Positions 26,575-34,944 of a stretch of DNA of 64,000 bases are shown piece by piece (position 1 is the stretch's first letter; every line of letters starts with the position of its first letter). Location: NCBI RefSeq assembly GCF_965237655.1, contig NZ_CBDEGB010000002.1:124001-188000 (forward strand). Direction: 5' to 3'. A program made the position numbers and the translations under genes. This DNA is from Poriferisodalis sp965237655. GTDB taxonomy: Bacteria; Actinomycetota; Acidimicrobiia; Acidimicrobiales; Poriferisodalaceae. The notes beneath the pieces were generated by a model, which saw only the letters and a list, made by a program, of their open reading frames with translations, had not been told where the DNA came from and did not search any database.

Positions 26575-27018
26575 GTTGGGATGAGGGTGGGTTGAGGGTC
26601 CGCTTGTCGGCGAGGCCCTGCTGGGAATGTCGCCGAACCCTGGAGGGCCTCGATGAAGCGTGATGTTATGTCAGCGGTTGTGGCTGCCGCGTGTCGAGGT
26701 GCTGGGGGTGGTGGTCGACGCGCCTGAGCGGCTGGTGGTGCGGGTGCGCTCGACGGTGCGCCGCCCGTGTTGCCCTGATTTCGGTCTGCGAGGTCTGCGG
26801 CGGCCGGCGGTTCATGGAGGACCACCCGGCGTTCGAGGGCCGTGTCACGGCGCGTCTGGCGCGCCGGCTGGTCAAAGACGCCCGTGCGATGACGGTCAGC
26901 TCGGCGGCCCGCCGTCATGGAGTGGGCTGGAAGCTGGTCAACGCGCTGGTGGTCGCCTATGCAGGTCTGGTCGGCGACCGCCGGCGCCGGCAAAGGTGTC
27001 GGGTGCTGCTGGTGGAGG
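26575..27018 (+). pseudogene. ISL3-family transposase remnant with left end
   Basis: A relative of the intact element at 12244-13562. The left-end sequence GGTTGAGGGTCC and the ribosome-binding region before the start codon are conserved. The protein is read in two frames: one gives VEVLGVVVDAPERLVVRVRS, the next MEDHPAFEGRVTARLARRL through CRVLLVE, where homology stops. Part of the zinc-ribbon is deleted, and everything after the first catalytic Asp is gone. Confidence 0.75.
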
Positions 27019-27097
27019 CTGGCGGTGCTGAGGCGCCGGGCTCCAGTCCAGGCGCATCACCGCTGATGCCCGCAGTGGCCGTCTTCGCCGTTGCGAC

Positions 27098-28330
27098 TCA
27101 GCCGTTGCCGACGACGGTTGTCAGGTCTGCGATTTCTTCGGCAATCGTGCGCACGATCAGGTCGTCGAGCGACAGCGACAGGTTCTCGTAGTCCTCTTCG
27201 GTGATGTCACTTGATGCGCCTGTTGCGCGGCCGGCCGCCCCGTAGGTGAGGAACACATAGCGCCCGCCGGTGAACTGTGCGAGCTGACGGAACACGAACT
27301 CTGCTTGGTCGTCAGTGCCCGATGACGACACCGGGAAGATCTTGATGCCGCGACCGGCAGCGTCGATCATCGATTCGTTGTACGGCACACGAACTTGACG
27401 GCCGATCTGCGGCGGGGCGTCTGCCACAAGGAACACCAACTGCACCGTGCCCGAAGCAGGGCGCCACGACGGGAGCGCCAATGCTTCCTCGAGCGCCTCA
27501 TCGAGCGCTTCGGGGTAGTCGCCGCCACCATCGGCGACGACTTCGCCGAGCGCGTCCGCGAAGTCATCGACATAGTCCGTGAAGTCGAACGTGGCCGTGA
27601 CGAACGAATCCTCGAGATCGCGGTACAGGGTCATGCCCATGCGGGTGTGGACATCGCCGGGCAATCCAGCAATCCGTTGAGCCACTTCTTGGATCGTCGC
27701 CTTGAGCTGGTCGATTTCATCGCTCATGGAGCCGGTCGCGTCGAGCAGGAACAGCACATCGAGGGCGACTGCGTCCTCTGCGCCCACGGTCGCCAAGTCG
27801 GTGTCCAGCAACAGTTCGCTGTCTCGCTCGGCTTCGGCGCTCACATTGCCTGCTGCAACGGTGAACGGGCCGTCGCCCGCGCCATACGCCTCCGCGTGAA
27901 ATCTCACTGAGCCGTCTGCCGTGGTGAGCAGAGTGGCCGCTCCGCCTTGCCAGCCGACGTGCACCTCGGTGCCCGCAACAGGCAGACCGAGCCCTCCCGA
28001 CACGGTGATGACGACACGTCCACTCGGATCGACGTCCCGGACCTGAATCCCCCACTGCAGCAACTGCTCGCGGTAGTCGAGATAGTCGCCGAAGTGCTCG
28101 TTGTCGTCGACTGAGCCGCCGGTGAGCTGCGACTGCCCATCACCAGAGTCGTATGCATCGTCTGCTGCGGTCTCGGCCACAGCCATCGCAGCGCGTTCGT
28201 CCACGCTGGCGCTGGCCCAGTCAGGTTCCCCATCGAGCCAGGCAGTGTCGGCGTCGGAGGTGCTGCACCCCAGAGCCAGCAGGGCGACCACGGAGAGTAC
28301 GGCCAAGATCTTGATCGGCGGGATGTTCAT
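27098..28330 (-). CDS. Secreted lipoprotein with von Willebrand factor A domain
   Basis: About 410 aa. The ATG at 28330 gives a lipoprotein signal (Lys, hydrophobic stretch, lipobox LALGC), so the protein is probably anchored outside the cell membrane. Residues 50-170 are a beta-rich region. A VWA domain (about 185-390) carries the metal-binding MIDAS motif DATGSMSDE and a following TLYRDLED segment. VWA domains bind protein partners through a divalent metal, and the ligand is unknown. No operon partner is adjacent. Confidence 0.8.
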   Translation of the reverse strand: MNIPPIKILAVLSVVALLALGCSTSDADTAWLDGEPDWASASVDERAAMAVAETAADDAYDSGDGQSQLTGGSVDDNEHFGDYLDYREQLLQWGIQVRDVDPSGRVVITVSGGLGLPVAGTEVHVGWQGGAATLLTTADGSVRFHAEAYGAGDGPFTVAAGNVSAEAERDSELLLDTDLATVGAEDAVALDVLFLLDATGSMSDEIDQLKATIQEVAQRIAGLPGDVHTRMGMTLYRDLEDSFVTATFDFTDYVDDFADALGEVVADGGGDYPEALDEALEEALALPSWRPASGTVQLVFLVADAPPQIGRQVRVPYNESMIDAAGRGIKIFPVSSSGTDDQAEFVFRQLAQFTGGRYVFLTYGAAGRATGASSDITEEDYENLSLSLDDLIVRTIAEEIADLTTVVGNG

Positions 28331-28667
28331 GTGAGCACAGACCTCATGCAACCTTGGCCGGTTCCTGCCGGCTCAGCATCGTGGGAAATTCGCAACCCGA
28401 CCGCAACTTCGCCGTCACAGCGGGGACCCGCAGGTCAGGAACGTCCGAGGTTTGATAGCTCATTCCTGTCAACCGATAGTGGGGATAAGGTGTCCTCGAC
28501 AACCCCGAGGGGTCGCTCTGTGAGCGGCTTCCGGGGTTCAGTCGTTTTGGGTGACGCACATCGTTCGCTGAGGGTCCGGGCAGTCGTGGGCCGACGTTGA
28601 CTTCCCGTGCGGTCGTGGCAGCGGCAGCGTTCGCGCTGGGGATGCGCGGAGTTGGCAGGATGGACAG
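28331..28667. other. 337-bp intergenic region with a long hairpin
   Basis: No gene seen. At 28501-28538 an imperfect hairpin is formed by AACCCCG (28501-28507) and CGGGGTT (28532-28538), with an inner stem CGCTC/GAGCG around a TGT loop. It could be a terminator or a small structured RNA element. The divergent promoters for the VWA lipoprotein and the 461-aa gene should also lie here. A CAGGAT hexamer ends 6 nt before the start at 28668. Confidence 0.4.
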
Positions 28668-30053
28668 GTGACAGATTCGGCCCGCAACCGCATCGCTCCG
28701 ACGGAGCTTTCTGAGCAGGACGTCGTTGACGCGGTCTCCCGCATCGCGGCACGTGACCCCGACCTGGCCCGCTCTGCCGGCGATGTGTACGAGTCGTTGA
28801 CCTGGGGCGAGGGGCCCGGCGTGTTAAGTCAGGCCGGGTTGCAGCATTGGCTGTGGTATGTCGTGCCGACGAAGTACATCACCGACGAGATCGGCTACAT
28901 GGGCCGGCTGGCGGCGGCGGCAGCGGCGTTGTTCGACGAGTTGGGGCTGCACGCATATGCGGCGATCTGCCGGTCGCCCGAGACAGCAGCCGTCCATGCC
29001 GCCTACGACCGCAGCGACAGCGAGGGAATTTCGGCGTTGCGTAAGGCGATGCAGCGCTCGGGGATCGATCCGCCCGACCTGGCCGATTTCGGGTGGAGCC
29101 CGGTGATGGGGCCCGAGGAGGCCACGGCACGCTCGGCGGTGCAGGATGCGCTCGAACGGGCGATTGCGGCCGGGGAACTCGCCGTGGGCGGCCGCGGCTG
29201 GCGGGCAGCCCAAGCCACCGTCGCTACGGCAGCCTTGGACGGCGACCATCCGGACCTGCCGGGCCAGTCGTGGCGAACCGCTGTGATCACCGAGCGGCTT
29301 GAGAGGTGGATCGCCGCCGTGTCGGGGCGCAGCGAGCAGTTGGCCGCGATGCGAGCGAGGGTGGCGAATCGTCTGCTGCATCGGGTCGACCCGCCGGTCG
29401 ATGCACAGGAATCGCTTGGCCCGGTGCTGTGGCTGCTCGAACGGCTCGGTGACGAACAGACACTGACCCAGGCTGGCTATCTCAAGCCGGCGTTTGTGCA
29501 GTCCGTGCAGCGCGACCGGCCTTGGACGTACCGCTACGAGCTGGATCGACCGCCGCGCACAGAGACCGACGATGCGGTGCTGTTTCGCCTTCGACGGTGG
29601 CTGCAGCGCGCCGGTGCATTGCAGAAGCGCAAGACGTCGCTGCGCAGGACCGCTGCAGGAACACAGATGACCGCGGACTGGCGACGGGCGTGGGACCGGC
29701 TCACCCGGCATCTCGTGCCGCCGGGCTGGGAAGGCTTCGTCGCCGAGACGGCGGTACTCCATTTGATCGACCGCGGCAGCGGGCTGTCTCACGATGAGCT
29801 GACCACCTCGGTGGCCGCGGTGGCGGTGGACATGAGTTGGGCATCCACTGTCGGCGGGGTGCGAGAGATGCCGTCGGCGATGGAGGTGTCGTGGGTGTTG
29901 AGCGAGTCGCTCAGCGCGTGGACGGCGTGTGACTTGGTCGTCGAGAGCGGTGACTGGCGGGACCGGCGCCTCGCGCTGACCGAGGTCGGCGTCGCGGCGG
30001 CGCTGACCTACCTGCGGCACGTCGGGGCGGGTCCTCGCGACTCGCCGTGGTAG
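28668..30053 (+). CDS. Unknown-function protein, paralogue B of a 461-aa pair
   Basis: 461 aa, the same length as the protein at 21963-23348 and collinear with it end to end; by eye about two thirds of residues are identical. It shares WGEGPGVL, VPTKYITDEIGYMG, RSDSEG, PGQSWRTAVITERLE and LRHVGAGPRDS. It starts with GTG. No catalytic, membrane or export signature was found. Strong conservation between copies separated by 5 kb of decayed DNA suggests both are functional or the duplication is recent. Function unknown. Confidence 0.8.
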   Translation: MTDSARNRIAPTELSEQDVVDAVSRIAARDPDLARSAGDVYESLTWGEGPGVLSQAGLQHWLWYVVPTKYITDEIGYMGRLAAAAAALFDELGLHAYAAICRSPETAAVHAAYDRSDSEGISALRKAMQRSGIDPPDLADFGWSPVMGPEEATARSAVQDALERAIAAGELAVGGRGWRAAQATVATAALDGDHPDLPGQSWRTAVITERLERWIAAVSGRSEQLAAMRARVANRLLHRVDPPVDAQESLGPVLWLLERLGDEQTLTQAGYLKPAFVQSVQRDRPWTYRYELDRPPRTETDDAVLFRLRRWLQRAGALQKRKTSLRRTAAGTQMTADWRRAWDRLTRHLVPPGWEGFVAETAVLHLIDRGSGLSHDELTTSVAAVAVDMSWASTVGGVREMPSAMEVSWVLSESLSAWTACDLVVESGDWRDRRLALTEVGVAAALTYLRHVGAGPRDSPW

Positions 30054-30063
30054 GCGGAGCCGC

Positions 30064-30384
30064 TCAGCAGTCGGCCATGGCGGTCAGGGCTGCGCACATC
30101 TCAGATCGTCGATGGACCAGGGCGCAGACTCGCTCCGCCAGGTGCGACTTGAGCACGACTCGGAGGTTGTCGAACGAGGCTGCGCACGCAAAGGGGAGAC
30201 CGTCGTCGGTGTCGAGCGGCATCTCGGTCGGGATGCCACGGACGGTGCGCGTGATCGGAGCGACCACGACCTTGTTGAGCACGGGGATCGCTTCGTTGCG
30301 AGTGACCACGAGCACAGGACGGCGTTCTTGTTCGCTCTCGGCCCACCAGACGTCGCATTGGGATGGCGTCACCACGTCTCCCAA
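30064..30384 (-). CDS. MazF/PemK-like mRNA interferase toxin
   Basis: 106 aa. The N terminus has the family pattern: QCDVWWAESEQERRPVLVVTRNE, then VVVAPITRTVRGIPTEMPLD, matching MazF strands and the basic loop that binds RNA. The last 16 bases of the antitoxin overlap its start, as in most MazEF-type operons. It should cleave mRNA at short motifs when freed of its antitoxin. An internal GTG at 30372 is a possible alternative start. It appears intact. Confidence 0.85.
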   Translation of the reverse strand: MGDVVTPSQCDVWWAESEQERRPVLVVTRNEAIPVLNKVVVAPITRTVRGIPTEMPLDTDDGLPFACAASFDNLRVVLKSHLAERVCALVHRRSEMCAALTAMADC

Positions 30385-30626
30385 GGTTCCTCGGAGATCA
30401 TCGAACGCGTGCTGTGTTCGGCCCAGCGCAACTCTTCGGGCGTCTCGGGGACGCGCCGGTAGGCCTCCGCTATGGCCTCGCCTTCACGACGACGGCGTCG
30501 TTCGTCGATCATCGCCTCCAATGCACGTCTCACCGCATCCGAACGCGAGGCTGCTTCGCCGCTGCTGACGATCTCGTCGACTTGTGCGAGCAAACTGTCG
30601 TCGATCCGCGTCACCAGTTGTGTCAT
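30369..30626 (-). CDS. Ribbon-helix-helix antitoxin of the MazF-like toxin
   Basis: 85 aa. Residues 1-45 form a ribbon-helix-helix DNA-binding domain (QLVTRIDDSLLAQVDEIV then SRSDAVRRALEAMI). The C terminus, rich in Arg, Glu and Trp, should wrap the toxin. It is the first gene of the operon. A TATACT box lies only 6 nt before the ATG, and GCATGA is repeated around the box and the start codon, so the gene is probably leaderless and autorepressed. Confidence 0.85.
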   Translation of the reverse strand: MTQLVTRIDDSLLAQVDEIVSSGEAASRSDAVRRALEAMIDERRRRREGEAIAEAYRRVPETPEELRWAEHSTRSMISEEPWETW

Positions 30627-30648
30627 GCAAAAAGTATACGTTCATGCA
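30624..30648 (-). promoter_or_regulatory. Leaderless promoter and likely operator of the MazF-type operon
   Basis: On the minus strand TATACT (30638-30633) is followed by six bases and then the ATG at 30626. TGCATGA occurs twice, once upstream of TATACT and once overlapping the start codon, a direct repeat that could bind the ribbon-helix-helix antitoxin. No Shine-Dalgarno sequence is possible in so short a leader. Confidence 0.55.
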
Positions 30649-30898
30649 TTGCGCCCGATTGGGGCCCATCATGCGCGAGCGCCTCGGGACGTCGACGTGC
30701 TCCTGATCGGCGGTGCACCCGCCAGCCGCGTCAACGACTTCGCAACACACACTTAGCCGGCGAGTCGCTCCAGAATCCGGCGGTGGCGTTCCATTGAGGC
30801 CACAAGGCGCTCTTGAAATTCCTCATGGGCGCGACGACTCTCGATGTCGCTCGCCCTGGAGTTCCGCTCTGTCTCGGACACGCTGATGCGAGCTGCCG

Positions 30899-31018
30899 AT
30901 GCACTGGACTGTGCGCTCGCCCCTCGACACTGACGAGCTGAGAGACAAGTACCTTGCAGCCCTGCGAACCGCTGACGGCGGCGATGTCGCTGATTTGCTG
31001 AGCTTCGCCCGGAGCTAG
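30899..31018 (+). pseudogene. Fic / mobile-mystery-protein-B C-terminal remnant
   Basis: A 39-codon frame ending LRDKYLAALRTADGGDVADL and then LLSFARS. This is the characteristic C terminus of Fic-domain proteins of the mobile mystery protein B type. The catalytic HPFxxGNGR motif is absent, and no homologous sequence was seen upstream, so it is a stub left by deletion. A charged helical stretch read on the minus strand (about 30753-30890) may be another gene tail. Confidence 0.55.
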
Positions 31019-31060
31019 ATGCGACTTCGAGGTGCCTCAGGCACAGGAGGAGGGGACGCT

Positions 31061-32140
31061 GTGACCGATGATGACGCTGCCGGTGACGACGCCGTCTACG
31101 ACGACTTCTATGACGACGATTACTGCCTGCCCAACGGTCTGGCCGGCGAGGCGCTGGCGATTCCGTCGGCGAATCCCAAGAACTTCTTTCAGGCGATATC
31201 CGACACCGACGCAATGCCCCGCCAGAACCTGTGGGCGAAGCTCTTTCTGCCCGACGGGCCCGGTCAGCGGGGTCGGTCCGGTCGGTCTGGTAAATCCGGT
31301 CGGTCCGGTCAGCCCGGTCAGCCCGGGCGGTCCGATCAAGTCGACGAGCCCGGTCCATACCCGGTCGTGATCATTGCCCCGGGCAGCCTCGGGCTCCAAG
31401 AGCACCACCTGGCATACGCAGCCGAGCTCACCGACACCGCAATCGCAGCATGCGCCATCGACCCCTTCGGCAACCGTGGCGTCGTCAGCACCGTCGAGAA
31501 TCAAGCCCAGTATTCGTTCGCGGCCAGCGCCTGGGATGTGCTCGCGACGGCTGAGCTGCTTGCGGCCCGGCCCGAAATCGACGCGGCGCGGGTGGGTGCG
31601 CAAGGCCATAGCCGGGGCGGCTCGGCGGTGCTGAACGCCGCTTCGGTGCACCTTGCGGCGCCTTCGGGTGCGCCGAAGCTCGTCGGGGTGTACGCCGCCT
31701 ATCCCTGGTCGGGACACCAGTTTGTTGATCCCGCCGTCGGCGCCACTCGGGTCCGGGCGATCATCGGGGATCTCGATGACTGGTGCTCTCCGACCCAGGT
31801 ACAGGCCCATATCCAGGCCATGCGGGTGGCCGGTGGCGATGCGACCGTGCGGATCGTGGCGGACGCCCGCCACAGCTTCGACCGCACAACTCCGCTCGAG
31901 CACATGCCCGACGCCGCCGTGGCACCTGCAGCGCCCACGCTCTACATCAATGATGACGGCGCCTTCATCCTCCCGACGTCCGACGAGCCAGATCCCGAAC
32001 TGGTCGATCTCGACGGCTTCCTCTACGCCTTCAATGCGGGGTACGCCGTGCGGGGCGCCCATATCGGCGGGAGCCCCGAGCTCGCGCCGTTGTTCGTCGA
32101 GGACATGATGACGTTCTGGACCCGAGTGATGGGAGTTTGA
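31061..32140 (+). CDS. Alpha/beta hydrolase with Gly-Arg-Ser-rich insertion
   Basis: About 359 aa. The start is the GTG at 31061, chosen because AGGAGGAGGGG lies at 31045-31055. After an acidic N terminus comes a low-complexity insertion of G-x-S/P triplets (nucleotides about 31261-31345), then a hydrolase core with VVIIAPGSLGLQ (oxyanion region), nucleophile elbow GHSRGG, and later Asp (IGDLDDWCSP) and His (ADARHSFDR). This resembles dienelactone-hydrolase or chlorophyllase-like enzymes. The substrate is unknown, and no signal peptide is clear. Confidence 0.75.
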   Translation: MTDDDAAGDDAVYDDFYDDDYCLPNGLAGEALAIPSANPKNFFQAISDTDAMPRQNLWAKLFLPDGPGQRGRSGRSGKSGRSGQPGQPGRSDQVDEPGPYPVVIIAPGSLGLQEHHLAYAAELTDTAIAACAIDPFGNRGVVSTVENQAQYSFAASAWDVLATAELLAARPEIDAARVGAQGHSRGGSAVLNAASVHLAAPSGAPKLVGVYAAYPWSGHQFVDPAVGATRVRAIIGDLDDWCSPTQVQAHIQAMRVAGGDATVRIVADARHSFDRTTPLEHMPDAAVAPAAPTLYINDDGAFILPTSDEPDPELVDLDGFLYAFNAGYAVRGAHIGGSPELAPLFVEDMMTFWTRVMGV

Positions 32141-32167
32141 GGCTGGCGCAGGGCTGGGGACGAACGC

Positions 32168-32197
32168 TTGTCACACCCCCCTTCTACGGTGCTTGCT
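32168..32197 (+). promoter_or_regulatory. Conserved box upstream of DUF222/HNH gene 1
   Basis: TTGT-N-ACACCCC starts exactly 30 bp before the ATG, and TACGGT (32185-32190) lies 7 nt before it. The same layout, without gaps, precedes the other DUF222/HNH gene at 38208. It probably marks a leaderless promoter, though a role as a recognition site for the HNH nuclease cannot be excluded. Confidence 0.55.
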
Positions 32198-33796
32198 ATG
32201 TCCTCGAGCACCCGAGAGCTCCCGGTTGGCAGCCAGCGGTCGTCGCGCCGGCCGGTCGTGAGTGTGTGCCTGTCGGAGCTGCGTGCAGGATTGGCGCAGC
32301 GCTGCGAGACCGGCGAGGTGCGTGACTCGGTGGATGCGGTGGTGGGGCCGCTGCTGCAGGGTCCGCTGGTCGGCACCGAGGCGGTGCGCGCTACCGATGA
32401 CGGGGATCTGGTGTGGTCCGCGCAGCAGGTCCAGCGTGCGCTCAATGCGCTCGAAGGCGCCCGCAGCGCGCTCGCGGCCGAGGCAGCGCGGCGCCGGCTG
32501 CATGTGCGCCGAGGGGAAGCATCAGTGGCCGAGACGCTGGCCAGCGCGACGGCGTTGAGCGGCGCAGCGGCGCGCCGTGTCGAACGCGACGCAGTGTCGC
32601 TGCAGGACCGCCCGCAGGTGGCTGATGCATTGGCGTGCGGGGAGATCAACGCTGATCAGGCCGCCGTGGTCGCCAGGGCGGAGGTACCCGAAGAAGTGCG
32701 CGGCGAGCTGTGCGCCGGCGCCAAGTTCGACCCGCTCACCGGGGATCGGATCAATCGTCGCTGGGTACGGATGATCCAGCGGAACTGGCGCAGTGACAAA
32801 GACCTGCCCAAGTCTCAGCGACGCAGTGTCGCCCATCGAGCTGCCGATGCGCTCGCCCACCTGCTCACCGCTGACAGCCCACAAGGTGCAAGCACCCTGA
32901 TCGGCGGTGACTCAAGAGACGCAGATCCAATAGGCGCAGCCGCCCCAGGCGAAGGCTCGACAGACGGATCCGCGACCGGCAGCGCCGGCGACGCCGTCTC
33001 CAGCGACGGATCGGCGACCGGCAGCGCCGGCGACGCCGTCTCCAGCGACGGCTCGATGGACGGATCGGCGACCGACGGCGCGACTGCCAGCACAGGCACA
33101 GCCGGCGATCCGAAGACGAACACGAACGCCGGCAGCGAGCACTGGGTTGTGCCCAGCTCGACGCAGATGATCGTGCTCACCACCCTCGACAACCTCCGCA
33201 ATGGCACGTCTGGCGCAGCACCCGTGCACCGCACCGGCCAGCAGGCGGTGCGCGATACGCCAGGCGCGATTGAGACATCCGAATCCGCCGGACTCGTCCT
33301 GCCCCCCGAATCCGACGCCTGGGCTACGGCGTGCACTCCCGTACCGCCATTGCTGCGGGCACCAGGTGTCAGTGGGGTCACCGAGACCGGTACCGAGCTG
33401 AGCGCCGCCGAGTTGCGCACCTTGGCATGCGATACCAGCGTCGTGCCCGTCGTTATGGGTGGCGCCAGCGAAGTGCTTGACGTCGGACGGGCCACGCGCA
33501 TCATCCCACCGGCGATCCGGCGGGCGCTGATCGCACGCGATCAAGGTTGCGTGTGGCCGGGCTGCGAGCGAGCCCCCATCGGATGCGACGGCCACCACAT
33601 CCAGCACTGGATCGACGACGGGCCCACCAGCCTGGCCAACCTTGCGCTGCTCTGCCACAGCCACCACCACCGACTCCACGAGCACAACCTGATGCTGCAC
33701 CCCCCACCGGGACCAGCCCCACCCGGCACTGGATGGACCGTCACACCAGCGCCACCCCGCACACCCGCCCGGCCCAGCACCAAGCAGATCTGCTGA
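32198..33796 (+). CDS. DUF222 (13E12-type) HNH endonuclease-like protein 1
   Basis: 532 aa from the ATG at 32198, the position fixed by the shared upstream box. An N-terminal helical DUF222 domain (about 30-230) is followed by a low-complexity Gly/Ser/Asp linker with a 14-residue unit repeated twice, then a C-terminal HNH domain: CVWPGCERAPIGCDGHHIQHW and LLCHSHHHRLHEHNL. The family is widespread and multicopy in actinobacteria, and its biological role is not established. It looks intact. Confidence 0.85.
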   Translation: MSSSTRELPVGSQRSSRRPVVSVCLSELRAGLAQRCETGEVRDSVDAVVGPLLQGPLVGTEAVRATDDGDLVWSAQQVQRALNALEGARSALAAEAARRRLHVRRGEASVAETLASATALSGAAARRVERDAVSLQDRPQVADALACGEINADQAAVVARAEVPEEVRGELCAGAKFDPLTGDRINRRWVRMIQRNWRSDKDLPKSQRRSVAHRAADALAHLLTADSPQGASTLIGGDSRDADPIGAAAPGEGSTDGSATGSAGDAVSSDGSATGSAGDAVSSDGSMDGSATDGATASTGTAGDPKTNTNAGSEHWVVPSSTQMIVLTTLDNLRNGTSGAAPVHRTGQQAVRDTPGAIETSESAGLVLPPESDAWATACTPVPPLLRAPGVSGVTETGTELSAAELRTLACDTSVVPVVMGGASEVLDVGRATRIIPPAIRRALIARDQGCVWPGCERAPIGCDGHHIQHWIDDGPTSLANLALLCHSHHHRLHEHNLMLHPPPGPAPPGTGWTVTPAPPRTPARPSTKQIC

Positions 33797-34104
33797 ACCG
33801 AAGTGGATCACCGCGAGTCGCGAGATGCACACCGCCTGACCCGGTGCACCTCCCCGGCCCGGCACGCCCCCTTGGCTCCGCAGACGCGCCCGACCCGGTG
33901 CACCTCCCCGGCCCGGCGCACCGCCCGCCTCAGCACGCGTCAGATCTGCTGAACCGGGGTTTGCTGAACCGGGGCCGACCGACACGAGAAGCGAGACACG
34001 CACCGCCCGACCCGGTGCAAAACCGTGTCTGTGCCGACGATCTTGTCGAGGCGTAAGGACACACGACCCGCGTTGCGCGACAAGGACGCTGCGGCAACTC
34101 CCGG
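33785..34104. repeat. Repeat-rich intergenic region after DUF222 gene 1
   Basis: No gene seen. CAGATCTGCTGAACCG, which includes the stop codon of the HNH gene, occurs at 33785-33800 and again at 33941-33956. A 26-bp unit beginning GACCCGGTGCACC occurs at 33838-33863 and 33892-33917, with a partial copy at 34009-34019. The pattern suggests tandem duplication of the gene's 3' end followed by decay. Confidence 0.7.
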
Positions 34105-34851
34105 TCAGACGGTGCGGAGCGTTTCGGTGTTGCCGTCCACGCTGAGGACTTGACCTGAGACGTAGAGGGCTGCGTCCGAGAGCAGCCATGCGCAGGCTTC
34201 GCCAATGTCTGTGTCGGTGACGAGCGTGCGCATCGACACCTGGGCGGTGTAGCCAGCTCTGATCGCTTCGGCGGTGGCGCCGGTGGCCGCTGCTTCCCGC
34301 TCGATGACGCCATCCATGCGCGGGCCGTCGACGGTGCCGGGGCAGACAGCGTTGACTCGGATGTGACGCCCGCCGAGCTCCATCGCCCAGGTCTTGGTCA
34401 GGCCGACCACCGCCCACTTCGAGGCGGCATAGGGGCTGCGCAGCGGGTATCCGAAGATCCCCGCCGTGGAGACGATGTTGACGATCGAGCCCCCGTCGCC
34501 CAACAGCGACACCGCCGCGGCGGTGCACCGGAAGGTGCTGCCGACGTTGACACGCACGCAGTGATCGAACTCCGCCGGGTCGAGATCTTCCACCTGGCCC
34601 GTCGGGCCTGCGATGCCGACGTTGTTGACCAGCCCGTCGATGCCGCCCATCTTGGCGACGGCGGCTTCGAACAGCCGGGCCACGTCGGCCTCGTCGGCGA
34701 CGTCGTAGTGCCCGTCGACGGCAGTATCGGGATCGATGTCGGCGCCGAACACCACGGCGCCATATCGGCGGGCCGTGGCCGCAATGGCTGCGCCGATGCC
34801 TGCGCCGGCCCCGGTCACAACGATTCGCTTGCCTTCCAACATGAGCGGCAC
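34105..34851 (-). CDS. Short-chain dehydrogenase/reductase
   Basis: 248 aa, classical SDR. NAD(P)-binding TGAGAGIG, an acidic residue after strand 2 (GADID, favouring NAD), NNVGIAG and the catalytic YAASK with an upstream Ser in IVSTAG. The C terminus SGQVLSVDGN is typical. The substrate cannot be inferred from sequence. It is divergent from the DUF3179 gene, with about 90 bp between them. ATGs at 34851 and 34842 are both plausible starts. Confidence 0.85.
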   Translation of the reverse strand: MPLMLEGKRIVVTGAGAGIGAAIAATARRYGAVVFGADIDPDTAVDGHYDVADEADVARLFEAAVAKMGGIDGLVNNVGIAGPTGQVEDLDPAEFDHCVRVNVGSTFRCTAAAVSLLGDGGSIVNIVSTAGIFGYPLRSPYAASKWAVVGLTKTWAMELGGRHIRVNAVCPGTVDGPRMDGVIEREAAATGATAEAIRAGYTAQVSMRTLVTDTDIGEACAWLLSDAALYVSGQVLSVDGNTETLRTV

Positions 34852-34944
34852 GCTACGAGCCTGCGGGGATCCGCCTCGACGGCCGGAGTTTGTGGTGAGC
34901 AGGGGCGAGGCATCTACAGCCTCACCGCGTCATAGGGTGGCCGC

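Noticed and set aside
26532..26993. Upstream extension of the MbcA-like antitoxin
   Set aside because: The extension is antisense to the ISL3 remnant and looks like random Ala/Arg/Pro sequence.
32912..34528. 538-aa minus-strand ORF across DUF222 gene 1 and the repeat region
   Set aside because: Antisense to the HNH gene and made of repeated Gly/Arg sequence; no domain.
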